Origin: Antedon bifida
Taxonomy: Eukaryota; Echinodermata; Crinoidea; Comatulida; Antedonidae
NCBI GenBank assembly: GCA_963402885.1
Contig: OY727098.1
Coordinates: forward strand, 20,446,717-20,510,716
Direction of reading: 5' to 3'
Length of the DNA stretch: 64,000 nt
Below are positions 1 through 12,198 of this stretch, piece by piece; the stretch's first letter is position 1; the number at the start of each line of letters is the position of its first letter. A model generated the notes under the pieces. It had not been told where the DNA came from. It ran no database searches and was given only the letters and a program-made list of their open reading frames with translations. The translations under genes were made by a program, and so were the position numbers.

Positions 1-205
1 GCTCAAATTTGAGTTAGTGTTTACCGACCAACCGACCGACCGACCAACCGACCGACCGACCGACCGACCGACCGACCGACCAACCGACCAACCGACCGAC
101 CGACCAACCGACCGACCGACCGACCGACCGACCAACCGACCGACCAACCGACCGACAAACCGACCGACATAGTGAGCTGTAGAGTCGCGTTTGCACGCGA
201 CTAAA
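1..205 (+). mobile_element. CCGA-microsatellite MITE-like element, copy 1 (truncated by window edge)
   Basis: A block of CCGA/CCAA tetranucleotides (about 25-170) lies between a left flank containing CAAATTTGAGTTAGTG and a right flank CATAGTGAGCTGTAGAGTCG followed by GCACGCGACTAAAA. The same flanks recur around short CCGA tracts at 41137-41249, 48303-48422 (inverted) and 52034-52122, so this is one copy of a dispersed element with an expanded internal microsatellite. Complete copies have near-inverted ends (AGTCGCGTGCG at the left, GCACGCGACT at the right), as in a MITE. The Ser-Val-Gly-Arg reading frame across it on the minus strand is a by-product of the tetranucleotide repeat and not a gene. 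Confidence 0.75.
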
Positions 206-765
206 AAGAAGTGGAATAGATTTCATACTTTCCAAAATGTTTAGATTCCTATTTAAAAAATAATAATGTTCCACTGTATCGTGTTGTGTACTAATGAGTT
301 GCGACTATAATAGATCACGGAAAGTCGTTATGGAAGTATATTGTTTTCTGCGCTTCCGATGTCTTCGCCTGGCCATAGTCTCATAGTAAATCGATTTTAA
401 AATGAAATTGATAAGCTATAATATTTTAATATTTTAGTAAATTTAAACTTAATTTCTTGTCGTACAGCGCTGTGATGTGTTTACATCCACGTCTTCTTCC
501 ATTACAGCCCAGGGCTTGTATAATGTTTTTAGGCAATTACGTGATTAGAAAATGTAATGTATATAGCTTATAAAAACAATATTCGAATATGAAATCGGTC
601 ATGTGAATAATACCTAATAATAACAACTCCTTTTTAATTTGATTCAAGAAAATTGACAAGGTTAAAATGTATCTCGGTCATATTCGTGCGCAATATCAAA
701 AGGCATTTGTTCTTATAAAAAATTAATTGATCAAACATAATAATAAGTGAATCTATTTTGGGGTC

Positions 766-1103
766 GGTGACAGGAAATGCTAATTGAGGGCTAATTAAGT
801 AATTAGCTCCTCCTACTGAGTTAGATAAACAATTTAGCTTTGATGGAATCCGATTGTTTATTGAGTGTAGGTTTTATCTCTTTGATCCACAACATCTCCT
901 TAATTAGGCAATCAAACTTATTGTTACATTTAAATGTAAATATAACAATAAGTTTGATTGCCTAATTAAGGAGATGTTGTGGATCAAAGAGATAAAACCT
1001 ACACTCAATAAACAATCGGATTCCATCAAAGCTAAATTGTTTATCTAACTCAGTAGGAGGAGCTAATTACTTAATTAGCCCTCAATTAGCATTTCCTGTC
1101 ACC
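766..1103. repeat. Perfect long inverted repeat (161-bp arms, 16-bp spacer)
   Basis: Positions 766-926 and 943-1103 are exact reverse complements as far as I can read, with a 16-bp spacer between. The arms run from GGTGACAGGAAATGC inward to CTTATTGTTA. A short direct repeat with AAGTGAATCTATTTTGG lies outside both ends, at about 732-762 and 1377-1401. It could be a fold-back transposon, a recent inverted duplication, or a sequencing or assembly hairpin artefact. No coding potential is seen. Confidence 0.9.
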
Positions 1104-1109
1104 AACTTT

Positions 1110-2830
1110 GGTGCTTAGTGCACATAATTATTATTGTTTTGTATTCACTTGAAAATGGTTCTATGATGGTACCGAAACGTCGATCTCTATTTTTGTCATT
1201 AAATTTTATATTGAAATTATATAGTAAACGTCTTTTAATTCGTATTTTGGGGTCATTTCTAAAAAAAAAACTGACAGGAATACAGTATACAAACAGCTAT
1301 GCCTATAGGCCGCCTACACAGCAAGCTTTGACAAGTTGTTAATAATTTGATTTAAATCATAGCAAATGAATATTGTTCAAACATAAGTGAATCTATTTTG
1401 GTCATTTTTCAAAAACATGACAGGAATACAGTATATAAATAATATATTTTCTAAGTGTTAATGGCGATTTTAATATAGTAATAACATTACAAAAATTGAC
1501 CTGAAAATCTTTAAGCATTTTACCAATCTAGTATTTTACCTGACTCTGTAAAAAGGTTTTTTTTTCTGTTTCTTTGCCTACCGGTACTACATAAAAAAAA
1601 GAAAAACAAAATAGGCGGGAGGGTTATCATACTTCAATCTAGCATCGTTTGTCTTTCTCATCTTACGGCGTGGAATCTCAAGAAGGTTGTAATTTTACCA
1701 GTAGGCCTACTGCTTTGCTTTTCCATGATGAGGTCTAAACACAGGAGCATTGTGACTATTATTTACCGTAGGCATCACTGATATGTTGTCATAACATCAA
1801 ATGCGTAACATCTCTTGGAAAAAAATTATGCCTACAGCCTTGGTTTTGTTTTCTAATGATATTGAATCTTTGAGACACAATTTTATGGCCTATTTTGTCG
1901 ATTCCATACGAGAAATAGATTTAAAGGTAATATTTTCTCCTGAAAAAATATTTAAAAATTTCTTTGTTGAATATGCCATTTTAAAGAAATAAAAAATAAC
2001 TTTGACCACAAATTGGATCCAAACAAAGATATTTACACGAAAAGTGTAATTTAAAGCAACTGTCAATGGGTTTTTGGTTAAATTTCACCGTTTTTTGAGT
2101 GAGTGAATAGCTTTATGATTAAAACTGAAAAATGGCATAGTCCTAATTTATTCTTCTTTTTTTATGTTTTTGACAATGTCATCCTTAATTACAAAACCAA
2201 CAGTTAACACGGGAAATTTTAATTAATTTTAATAGTCTCTGTTTATTGATAATAATTTATCAATGATTTAGCAAGCTGCTATATAAAATGCCTTCACCGC
2301 TTTATTCGCTCTGTTAATCATGTACTTAATTATTTTGTTACCAAATACAGTATACTGTATTTGGTAACAGACTAATTAGGTACCTTTCAATAAACACGTA
2401 TCTGTGTTGATCCTTTAGGCTCTTTGTATTCCGCAACAAAATACTACTGTCGATCACACCTCAATTAACACGGGGAATTAAAATCAGTTGCGCACCAATA
2501 TGTTTTTATTGATAATTAGCCTAATTCAACTCAACAGACTAGAGGATGAATGGCAATTTTTTTTAAATGTCTTTTTTTTTGTTTTTTTAAGTGTTTATAC
2601 AAAATTATAGCCATTGTTTTAGAGTATTAAAGTGTATTATCGCCGAATTAAATGCTACTTTGGGTAATAGATCGATGGGTTCCAAGTAAAAGATTAAACC
2701 ATCCATCGCCAAAAATTAAAATGACGCGTCATGATCCAGCACTTGACTAATAAAAACGCGTTCCCGTTCGCTGCTCGTTGGATGGGGTGGGGGCGTTGTT
2801 TTGCTTTCGCTCGACTTCTTCGTCAACAAC
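1110..2830. other. Intergenic DNA upstream of the CABLES gene
   Basis: No convincing gene is seen. About 1960-2190 resembles the interior of the AAGATGTATTGTCCCC-ended MITE family found at 40.1, 47.2 and 50.7 kb, as a decayed copy without clear ends. A 34-bp perfect palindrome lies at 2336-2369. Diverged direct repeats containing TTAACACGGG start near 2203 and 2464. The last 130 bp before the CABLES start codon (about 2705-2836) are more GC- and CpG-rich than the surroundings and are the likely promoter and 5' UTR. Confidence 0.5.
2336..2369. repeat. 34-bp perfect palindrome
   Basis: TGTTACCAAATACAGTA is followed immediately by its exact reverse complement, with no spacer. No function is apparent. 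Confidence 0.85.
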
Positions 2831-2836
2831 AACAAC

Positions 2837-5800
2837 ATGGCTGATATAATCAGTCGGAGGCGTAAGCATTTAAAGTCTAAAAGAAGGTCTGATGCTTTGG
2901 TTTTTCTATCAAACATTCCACTTGATGGTCCAAGTCATGAGGTTATACAATTAAAACATGCACGTTCGAGTGAATTATCGGAGCAATCGCAGGGTAAATT
3001 GCAACAAGACTGTAGGCCTACACGTAGCGGCAGTGCCGCTGCAGCAGCTCTGACTGATGATGTATCGACAGCGGAAGAAGTCTTAGGCCTAGGGTTAGTT
3101 TCCATGGACAGCACGTGTGGCATTGCTGGAAGTACAACTGCTATAAGCTCACAACAAGGCATAGGCCAATTCCATCCTGTTGAGGACACAAGCGTAAGAT
3201 TTTATGGTGGAAAGAGACGAAGTAAAGATGAATTAGAGACAAACTTTCGGCAAAGACAAAGTTCTGTAGTTCTTCTAAAAGATCGTTCGCATTCTTTAAT
3301 TAGTCAAGATAAAACTTTAGTTATGGGATCCGTGTTACCTGATGATAAAAAAATAGCATTACCACTATGTGGGAGCAGTAATGTGAATATCAGGTGGGAA
3401 GACCTTACCATTGTAATTGTACACCTTATTCAGACAAGCATTGTAACGCTGCATTTTATTAAAGAATTACTACTATTACTACCCACACTTTATTACCTGC
3501 CAACTCCCATGCATAAAGGGTCTTTCACACCCTTTCAAGTGTTTCGTTTTCACAAGGCTACACGGAGCTATATGCGCCAATAGGCCTAGATGTGCATAGC
3601 CACGTGAAAACAAAACATTGACGTTCGTTTTAATTTTCAGGCCACCGGAGTAGAACCGTGCAGGAACATGTGTGAAAGACACTTTTGGTCTCACACATCT
3701 AAAAAAATATTCAGAAAAGCATTGTTTCACACTAGCTAGGATGCATAGTGTTGTAATGCACTTTCGCACTTTGTTAATGGATATTGTTCTTATAAAATAT
3801 AACCCACCTTTTCGAAAAATACCATGTTACATTTTCTCATTATTAATTCATACAATTAAAGCCATTTCCCAGAAACAATTAACCATTCTAAAATGTTTGG
3901 ATAACTTGAACAGTCAGTATACTTGCATCAGTATACAATACACCTACACAGCAGTCAAATGGTGGTGGCCCTGCATCTATGTTTGTACACTAAAATGTTT
4001 ACTTGCATTGCATATTGCATATAATATAAATCCTACAGTGACGTGGGCAAACCTTTTATTACCATTTTCCAGTAAAGTCAACACAAGGTGTGGAAATCCG
4101 CCATGCTACTATTTCCCTTAAAGATGTATTCTGTTGCACGGAAATTGTGTATTTGATTCTTGACCTTAAAGTCAGGTGTAAAAACGCATTAGTGCTGTCT
4201 ACTACACACTGTCAATAATATTAATTATAGGCCTAAAATATGCAGATGGCTTTTTAAAAAGTGTATTTTTTTGTGTGTTTAAGATAACACGACTGCGTAA
4301 ACAAAATATTTCTGAAAGCTTTCACAAACGGACTCGAACAGGTAGCTTCTGTAATTCTCCATAGCATTTAAACATGTGATTGGTTACTTCTTGACATGTC
4401 TTGTTGTGCATTGAACCCTTTGTAGCTCAATAGTAGCTATTGGATTGGGTGTGTAAAAAAACATAGTTGTACAATTTAAAGGTGCGCAAGAATGAGAATC
4501 TTACCCATAATATTAATTGGCCAAGATTTTATGAGTTCTTAGTTGACATCACTACCAATTCATGACTCACAGAATCAATGTTATGGAGAACTATCTGTGT
4601 ATGCTACAGTTGGTATATTGATCAATTAACTTCCACTAACTAGCCTACAATAATACATGTTAACTGGCCGCTCTACTACTACATATGCTTGTCTGAATAA
4701 GTTGATATAATGAATTTTGATATTTTGTTTTAGTTTTTTTTTCTCTTTTGTAGGAATCGATCCACCTTTATTGTTCTCATTTTAATGCAGTGGATTTACA
4801 TACACATAAGCGTCATCGTTTCATGCACATAGTAACTGTACAAATGAAATAATAACAATCAGTTGACGATTCAAAGCTATACTCGCATAAAGCAAAGAAG
4901 GACAAATACATTAATATTCTTATACATACAGTATGCATTGTGGCTATATTTACTTGTTCTTTATACAGACTTGTTTTATTTATACTCCACATGTAATGAA
5001 ATCTGTTCAAACAGCTTAAGTTATGTTTTGGTTGGTAACCAATTTCAGTTGGTTGCAAAATTATGTATAAACTAGTTCATTAATTAATTCAAATTTGGTG
5101 TAGGTCTACTGAATTTACCATTTACATATTTCTGATATTTTTTACTTTTTTAGAATGGTTTTAGTTTCAAGTCAACGATCCCCATTTGCAATATTTTCAT
5201 ACTTGTCCTATAAACGATTGAAAACAGGAGCAGGCAGGTATGTTTAATTTATTGATAAATAACAAACATTGTGAGTCAGTTTATGATGTAGTAACACCTG
5301 GTCGATTCACATGCAAAACTGCCATCTATATGAGCAGTAAAATAAAAATAAAAATCAAATTATTGACATTGCATAAAATTGACAAGTTCAATATTCGAAA
5401 AAATTGTCATAATAATGCCTTTTATATACAGATTGCCTTTAAAGGAATTATGAATAGAATAATGAGTTAAATTGTATATTAATTTTAAATATACTGTAGT
5501 AGTAATCATTTACATTATAGATTCATGGGCAATAATCTTCTGTTTTTGTCTTTGGTTCAGTTATCAATCAATTCTTCTGAATTTATTGTCATTGTTTCCC
5601 TTTTTTTCAGATATGAGATTGAATCCAATTTGAGATCTCGGAAACACTCTGGCAACCAGCAAATTGGAACGTGTGATGATTTCGTTGTGAACCTAAACAG
5701 TGAGGTGGCTGACAGTAAGGTAATACAGTAATACTTATTATTAGTTATCCGCTTGGTAGAGCGGATAACTCCTTGTTATTGTATGGGATCAATATTTTTT

Positions 5801-8800
5801 TTCTGTATTATTCTTGGATCCTTCCTTCCTTTTTGTGAGTCGCGTTTCTCTAAAATGTGTAAACATAACATTTCATAACTTTGACAACATATGGGCATTT
5901 ACGTGAAGTTGTGCACCTCCTATTTTTGAATGACTTCATAGTTGCGCAACGTGACTTACGCGCAATTTTATGAATTTCAATGATTGATTATAGATTAAAA
6001 ACCAAAAGTCATTTAGTATTGACACTTTGACAAAATTTAAGTCATATCAGGGGCAAACTTTCTACGGATTAAAAATGGCATGTTTCACAAGAAGTTACGC
6101 GCGCACGCGCATTTAAAATTTCAAAATGCGCAAAATTAATTTCTAATCAACTTTTTATGCGTTTCTTGTCATTTTGAGCATGTCAAAAATTCCCACGGGC
6201 GCGCAATTTTTTACGCACGCGGTGCGCACGTACCGTTAAAAACATATTTTTTTCTCTTGAATTATATTTTTCAAGTCTTTCCTAGTAATTTTGAAAACAA
6301 TTTAGACCTTTTCCAGTTTAAATAACGCCATACGAACACGTTGAATTAGACAATTCGTGCGCGTTTTTTATGAAAAAGCTTAAAAAATCGTCAAAATTAT
6401 GTCTTTTTTTAAACAGTCATAGTTTCTAAAGTAAACCGTGAACCGTTTATTTTTATTACAAAATCTAGAAGTTGATGAGTTGTAGATATCGGATCATGCA
6501 TCGATAAGGCTAAAAAAACATTGTGACGTCATCGTATGGCCACACGAATGTAAAATATAGGATTTTTGTCTCTTTCGTTATTGCTCATCACATTCAATGG
6601 AGCGCATCACGCTTATCTATATTCCTTTTTCTCCTAAATTTATATATTGTGTAGGTCAATCAACTTTCTTTAGCATGAGATAAAAATATTTTAATTTTTA
6701 TGACGTCATCATGCCTAAAAATTTTAATTACGTGGGTCATTAATTTCATCTTTACAGTAAATTTTAATCTGTAATAGCTCGTAAGAATAAAATGTGATAA
6801 TCACGATTAAAACGTTTTCTGGAAGCTATTGGATTGTAGATACGAATTCATGTAAACATTTTGCCAATCGGATGTTGTGACGTCATCATATGGCCAGTTG
6901 AATAAAAAAAGTCGTATTTTCATATTTTGCGTAATAGTTCATCACATTTAAAAGGGTGCGCATCTATATTTTACGTATTCAAATTTCTTCTACACGTTAA
7001 TATGTTGTTCCTGAGATAATTTCCTCCAGAAATTGCTATTTAAGTGTTTCATTTTGATACCGTCGCCATGTTAAAAATTGGAATAAATGGCGGGTCCCGT
7101 AATTTCACCTATTCTACACTGTATGTAATATGTATACAGATTATACTCTTTGCATGTATATACTATATGACACAAATTGACAGAATTCAGCACTAACAGC
7201 ATATCATATTATTCAGTTCTTGTCATAATGCCATAATCTTTATCTGTGTGCAATATTCCAACGTATGACATGCACGTGGCGTTTGTCGTTGTGCGGATAA
7301 CTAACTCGTCAAAGTGACGAGTTTCATGTCTAGTTATTTATTTTATTTACTTCCTTTATTGCATCAAGTAAACAGTGATGAAGTTGATATAAATATTTAA
7401 AAACTTTATCAAAGAAAAAAAAAACACACATAGTATAACACAAACCAAACAAGTTACTAAAATAAATCATAATCTACTATGCATTTAAATTATCTATGCT
7501 TTGGTTTTTGCATACTTGACCAAATTTGCTGCTTTTTCATTGCAGATAGTTTAAGTTAACATCATCTACAAAATTTCCTCTTTACTTTATCAATTTGTAC
7601 ATTTGCTTCTAAACCAACTTACCTCCAGGATACCATTTCATGTTACCATACAAAAATGCCTTAGTTTTGAAATTTGACCATTAATTTGAAATCGGTGTAA
7701 ACTATTCTTGTAATTTTAGCGCTGTATTAATTGTGTTATATAAATGATGTTTTATGGTATTAATTTTATTGCTTTGTTAATATTGTATCACTAATTCTTT
7801 TTAATGCTTACAGATTGTATCCTATCGTCACTTCTTGGTTCCTACTAGAGAGCATTTGCATATGCAGCATGTACAACTTAGACATATTGGACAAGACATG
7901 ACAACTTTACCAAACTCACCAGCTGCTAAAAAGCTCACCTCACACCCATTTAAATCGGCAGGACTTCCACCTTCACCTTCAAAAGGTTTTGTACTCTTGT
8001 TAAATTACTCTGTATTTTCAACCTCTCCCAAAATCATAAACTCTCCCAAAACAGTTCCAAAATTGTTGATGCTGGAAATTCCTCCAAATGGAAACTTTCC
8101 TAAAATTGTCCAAAAGGGAACACTTGGATACGGGAAATTCCTCCAAAATGGGATAATAATGCATACTGGAAACTCCCCACAAATGGGCCAATGACACACT
8201 TGGCTACTAGAAACTCTCCGAAAAGGGCTGCTACTAAAAATCGTTCTTATTTCATGGTTACCCATTCAAGATTTAGTCATTAAAGTTTACTACACACTTT
8301 TTTGTTTGCACAAAGAAAATGTTATGAAAGATATATATGATTTTACAAAAGATATATAATACATTAGATATTAATAAATTATGAATATGCTTACTGTATT
8401 AATTTATTTTACTTTCAGTTGTTGATGTAGAGAGTATATTTAATGAGAATCTTTTAACTGGAGGACATCTTTATGATCCAAATATATTGGATGATCCAGA
8501 ACTTAGCGCTGGAAAGCACAAAAAAGTGCTAACATTCCCTTCATATATGGTAGGTAATAAGCTCAATACAGATGTGCTAATCAACATACTCATTTATTTT
8601 AAAAATCTATTTCGAAGCAGATAAAACAGAAAATATGCAGTTCATCGTAATCTCTGCTTATATTTATCCAATGATTTTAGAAGATTCATATTTTTTTTTT
8701 TTGCTTTATGAGAAATCAGTTTGAACCTGTTACCTTAAAAAGAATTTAATTCAGTTATATGTGTTGATTCTGATTGGTGGGATATGCTATAATATTATAT

Positions 8801-10360
8801 AAATATTATTATTGATTACTACTTTGAAGGTATCTATAATTGAACATGCGAAACCTTCAGAACTGAAAAAGGATTTGAACGAACAGTTTGCAGAACGCTT
8901 TCCAAGAATAAATTTAACGCTAAGTAAACTAAGAAGGTACATTTTATATTGTTTTGTGTGAAAAAGTCCCAACGTTGTTTGAACACCGAATACATTTATA
9001 GTTATATTTGGTACAATGTGTTCACAATGTTGTTGATATAGTAGATAGCAAGTTGTTTTGTTTTAAGTATGAATAGTTATTTTAAAAACTAAAAATATAA
9101 ATAAAATAAATATTTTATTACATAATAAAAATAACGTTCTTCTTCTGTCTTCTACTTCAGATCATTCTGAACTGTTCCAATGTTTGATTGATTTTATGTT
9201 ATTTATTTTTGTATGTAAGTGTGTAGGTAATTTTACTTGATATTGTTATAGTCGATTTCATTATCATATAGCATAAAAAAAGACATGTGGAAAATCTGTA
9301 TGGATTGTGACGTTGAACCAGCAACTCTAGCACAAGCATATGCCTACTATGAAAAATTAGTCTTGAATGGAAAAATACACAAACAGAATAGAAAGTTATG
9401 TGCAGGTAAAGTATTATTAAATCAATGTTAATTTATTTTTTAAAAGTTTGTTTTCCAATCCATTTTCCCCAACCTCATCACCATGGCCATAGTCTGTTTG
9501 AATGTTTATAATGTTTTTTTTTTGTGCAATTCAAAAATCAGTATTTCTGTAACTCATTACCACACCACATTGAAACTAGATTTTGAGGAAACAAAAGGAC
9601 ATTTCCAGAAAAATGGAGTATTATGGCCAAAGGAATATTAGTTCCTATGAAGGCCTATTCCTCACACTTAAGTAAAAATTATCAAATAACTATGTTGAAA
9701 TTGATTTGATGATGATATGATCAAGTGGCAGGAATTTTTAAATTTCAGCAGATGATTGAACGGTAGAGTATGTTCATAGTTTAACCCCGGCGCACACTAG
9801 AGCTTTCGGCTGAGCCAACTGGCACGAGTAACACTTGACTCACTAACAAATTTGCCGCAAACTGTCATCGCATTCTATCGGATGCACACTAAACGTCAGT
9901 ACGCAATTTTCTGATTGGAAAATTACTTACTATGCTATACGGCACGCGCTGACATATAATAAATCAGAACATGTCATGCACGGTGGAATTTTTTAGTGAG
10001 CTATCTGCACATTCCTCACAAATTCCCCGGCGCACACTGTGAGCCAAGTGTTACTTGTGCCAGTTGGCTTAGTTGAAAGCTCTAGTGTGCGCCGGGCTTT
10101 ATACAATAATTTATTAGTATTTCTTAAATTATAATTGTATGCCTCTTATAGGTGCATCATTACTATTATCTGCAAAACTAAATGATGTGAAGCGATGTGA
10201 TTTAGATGATGTTATCAAAGAAATTGAAGAACAATTCCGTGTCAGTCGAAAAGAACTATTTTCATATGAATTCCCGGTGTTAGTTGCATTAGAATTCTCA
10301 TTGCACCTTGCAGAATTTGAAGTCTTACCACACTATAAAAGAATTATACAACTTACTTAA
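2837..10360 (+). CDS. CABLES: CABLES-family protein (CDK5 and ABL enzyme substrate), 8 exons, complete
   Basis: The exons are 2837-3393, 5154-5237, 5611-5719, 7814-7985, 8419-8549, 8830-8936, 9272-9405 and 10152-10360. They sum to 1,503 nt (500 residues plus TAA), with GT/AG borders and matching phases at every junction. The ATG at 2837 was chosen because it has a strong context (AACAACATGG) and begins the basic stretch that precedes [12 protein letters not shown], a motif typical of CABLES N-termini. The C-terminal half carries family landmarks: [32 protein letters not shown], and a cyclin-box-like end with [31 protein letters not shown] and [14 protein letters not shown] proteins are known adaptors linking CDK2/CDK5, Wee1 and Abl kinases and acting on growth control; function here is inferred from family membership. 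The length is near that of vertebrate CABLES2. Recognition is from motifs, without alignment; CABLES1 and CABLES2 cannot be told apart and one invertebrate orthologue is likely. Confidence 0.93.
3515..3687. mobile_element. Possible short inverted-repeat element in CABLES intron 1
   Basis: GTCTTTCACAC near 3520 is mirrored by GTGTGAAAGAC near 3670, and inside that GTTTTCAC near 3546 is mirrored by GTGAAAAC near 3602. The nested inverted repeats resemble a small non-autonomous DNA transposon. No clear target-site duplication is visible. The rest of intron 1 (3394-5153) shows nothing else recognisable. Confidence 0.35.
5748..7333 (+). mobile_element. Non-autonomous Helitron-like element in CABLES intron 3
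   Basis: The 5' end is TC at 5748, preceded by A. The 3' end is CTAG at 7330-7333, followed by T. Six bases upstream of CTAG lies a hairpin with a perfect 9-bp stem and 3-nt loop (AACTCGTCA / TGACGAGTT, 7303-7323). A 5'-TC, 3'-CTRR, terminal hairpin and A|T insertion site are established Helitron hallmarks. In addition TTATCCGC near the 5' end pairs with GCGGATAA near the 3' end, and the 5' end can fold on itself (ATCCGC / GCGGAT). The interior has no Rep/helicase reading frame. It carries a diverged direct repeat about 355 bp apart, each unit containing GTGACGTCATC followed by TATGGCCA (about 6518 and 6873). No second copy is in the window for comparison. Confidence 0.6.
7986..8240. repeat. 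Degenerate short tandem-like repeat in CABLES intron 4
   Basis: Imperfect units containing GGAAATTCCTCCAAA, GGAAACTTTCC, GGGAAATTCCTCCAAAA and GGAAACTCCCCACAAA recur every 40-60 bp just after exon 4. The exon's frame runs into this stretch, but the GT at 7986 and phase agreement with exon 5 make it intronic. Confidence 0.5.
9784..10098. mobile_element. PIF/Harbinger-type MITE in the last CABLES intron
   Basis: The left terminus CCCGGCGCACACTAGAGC is repeated in inverse at the right end, and similarity extends inward about 50 bp on each side, through GCCAACTGGCAC and AAGTAACACTTG. TTA lies immediately outside both ends (9781-9783 and 10099-10101), the target duplication typical of PIF/Harbinger. 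The 315-bp length and absence of a reading frame indicate a non-autonomous element. An extra internal copy of the terminus (CCCCGGCGCACACTGTGAGC) sits near 10027. Confidence 0.8.
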
Positions 10361-10580
10361 CCATTGAAAAGTTACAAATATATATATATTACCAAATTTT
10401 CTAAAGGGAATTTTACGTTTAAAATGTCTATTGTATTTTAAAATACTGTATAAAGACCCAATGAAATGCATGATTTTTTCGCATGGAACACCAACCAACA
10501 TGATCTACTAAAAAGACTTGTGGCGTTACATTGTAAACTCTATCTTGGATGCGTCTGCTTAATGATGATATTTTATACAT

Positions 10581-10586
10581 AATAAA
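10581..10586 (+). terminator. Candidate polyadenylation signal for CABLES
   Basis: AATAAA lies about 220 bp after the stop codon, the first good match downstream. It is assigned by position only. Confidence 0.4.
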
Positions 10587-12198
10587 GGCCTGTTTATCGA
10601 CGATAACAAACAACTTTAAATGGATGATTATTAAACACTTCGAGAATTTTCAATTTTGAATGATTGACTACTCTAATTAACACACGGATGTGTTTATAAT
10701 GCTGTAACTGTTGTGGTGGTCGTCATCATATTGTAACCATACGTATTCCAACGTCTTGTGTAGCATTGCATGTACTCCTTATGTGGGCCATATCCCATAT
10801 AGACCCATTACATTTATCTGATAATGTGATACAATATTTAGGCTATACTTTGATAAATTCCAAAAATGATGTTGACCATGTTTATTGTACAGTCTAGAGA
10901 AATACATTTATATAAAATATTATATGCACACATTTTCAGATCTATGCTTTTTATTTTTGAAATTGAGTTTATTATTCAGGCACATGTCTGAAAGTCATCC
11001 AAGTGGTATTATGTAATAAGGTGAGATGTTTGATGAGGGTCGTTGGTTAGAAGATGAGCGTCATGTTTCACTATTGTCTGTTTAGGGCACTTTCAAAATA
11101 CATTCCATAGCCCGCGATAAACATATATATATAGAAATTGTCTCAAGTCAAGTTTTAAAAGCTTGTACAGAGCTGGCGTGGATCCAGCATTTGTGAAACA
11201 GGAGCACGCTAGTAGTAACTAACACTTAATATTTTACAGTGTGTTTTAATTCTGGCATATTTAATCTTTTTTTCATATCCCTTTATTTGAGTAAAAGCAA
11301 AGGTGAGTCTCGTGTTCATTCTGAAAGAGCTGTCATTGTACTAAACTTCGGCATTATGTGGTAGGATGGCCAGTTCCTTTCTATGCCGCCTTATCATCCC
11401 TAGTATTTTCAACCAGGTACTCATTTACAGCTGAGTTGACTGGGAGTCTCATTTTGAGTAGTCTGTCAAAATGGAAATACCCCATTGTTTTGTTTGTACA
11501 GTCATGAAGGATTACTGTACCTCCTTCATGGTAAAATGTATTATGAAATATGGGTGAATGTGCAGTGTACATTGCTTGTTGATATAAAATACATGCCTAT
11601 GCTATCCTTATTTTCCGAAGCACCTTGGTGCAATAATTGAACAATTTTACATTTTGTACATGAAAAATTGAAAAAGTAGCCTTCCCATGAAAAGGTATGC
11701 TAATCAACCGATATACTTGCCACTATGATTCATTCCGTAACACAAATTGAGAAACTTTTTATGGATAGGAATGTTTAGAAAAGACAATGTAACATGTTTT
11801 CTACAGTAGGCTTACATTTGCAATATAATATAGGATATCAAACTGTTTTTTTAACGTTTTATTTTTTTCTTCGTCATTTTTTTTTTTTGGGTTTTTACAA
11901 TTCAAATAGTTTATTTTATATAATTATATTTGTTGCATTGTTATACATAATGTCCTTATGTCAACTTATAAAGATACAGACAGCCTTTCTAATATATTAT
12001 ACATATCCGTGATGTACAATGATTGAATTCTTAATTGCACTGGAATCACAATTCATTATGTATAAATTACTTTTGTATTAATATGTATTTTATGTTTAAA
12101 AAAATACAAACCATTTTCAGTTTAGTGGTCTTAGGCTTATCTCTTCAGTTACGGTCTCATATTAATTGTTAGTTTACTGGTTCAGTAAAGTTAATAGT
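10587..12198. other. Intergenic DNA between two convergent genes
   Basis: This 1.6-kb stretch separates the 3' end of CABLES (plus) from the 3' end of the giant lectin gene (minus). It must hold the 3' UTR of the latter. TTTATT (AATAAA on the minus strand) occurs near 11858 and near 11910 as possible poly(A) signals. No other gene or repeat is recognised. Confidence 0.45.

Noticed and set aside
14-274. Minus-strand Ser-Val-Gly-Arg repeat protein
   Set aside because: It is a translation of the CCGA microsatellite inside a dispersed repeat element.
1801-1992. Short plus-strand frame
   Set aside because: It runs into a decayed MITE-family interior and has no coding features.
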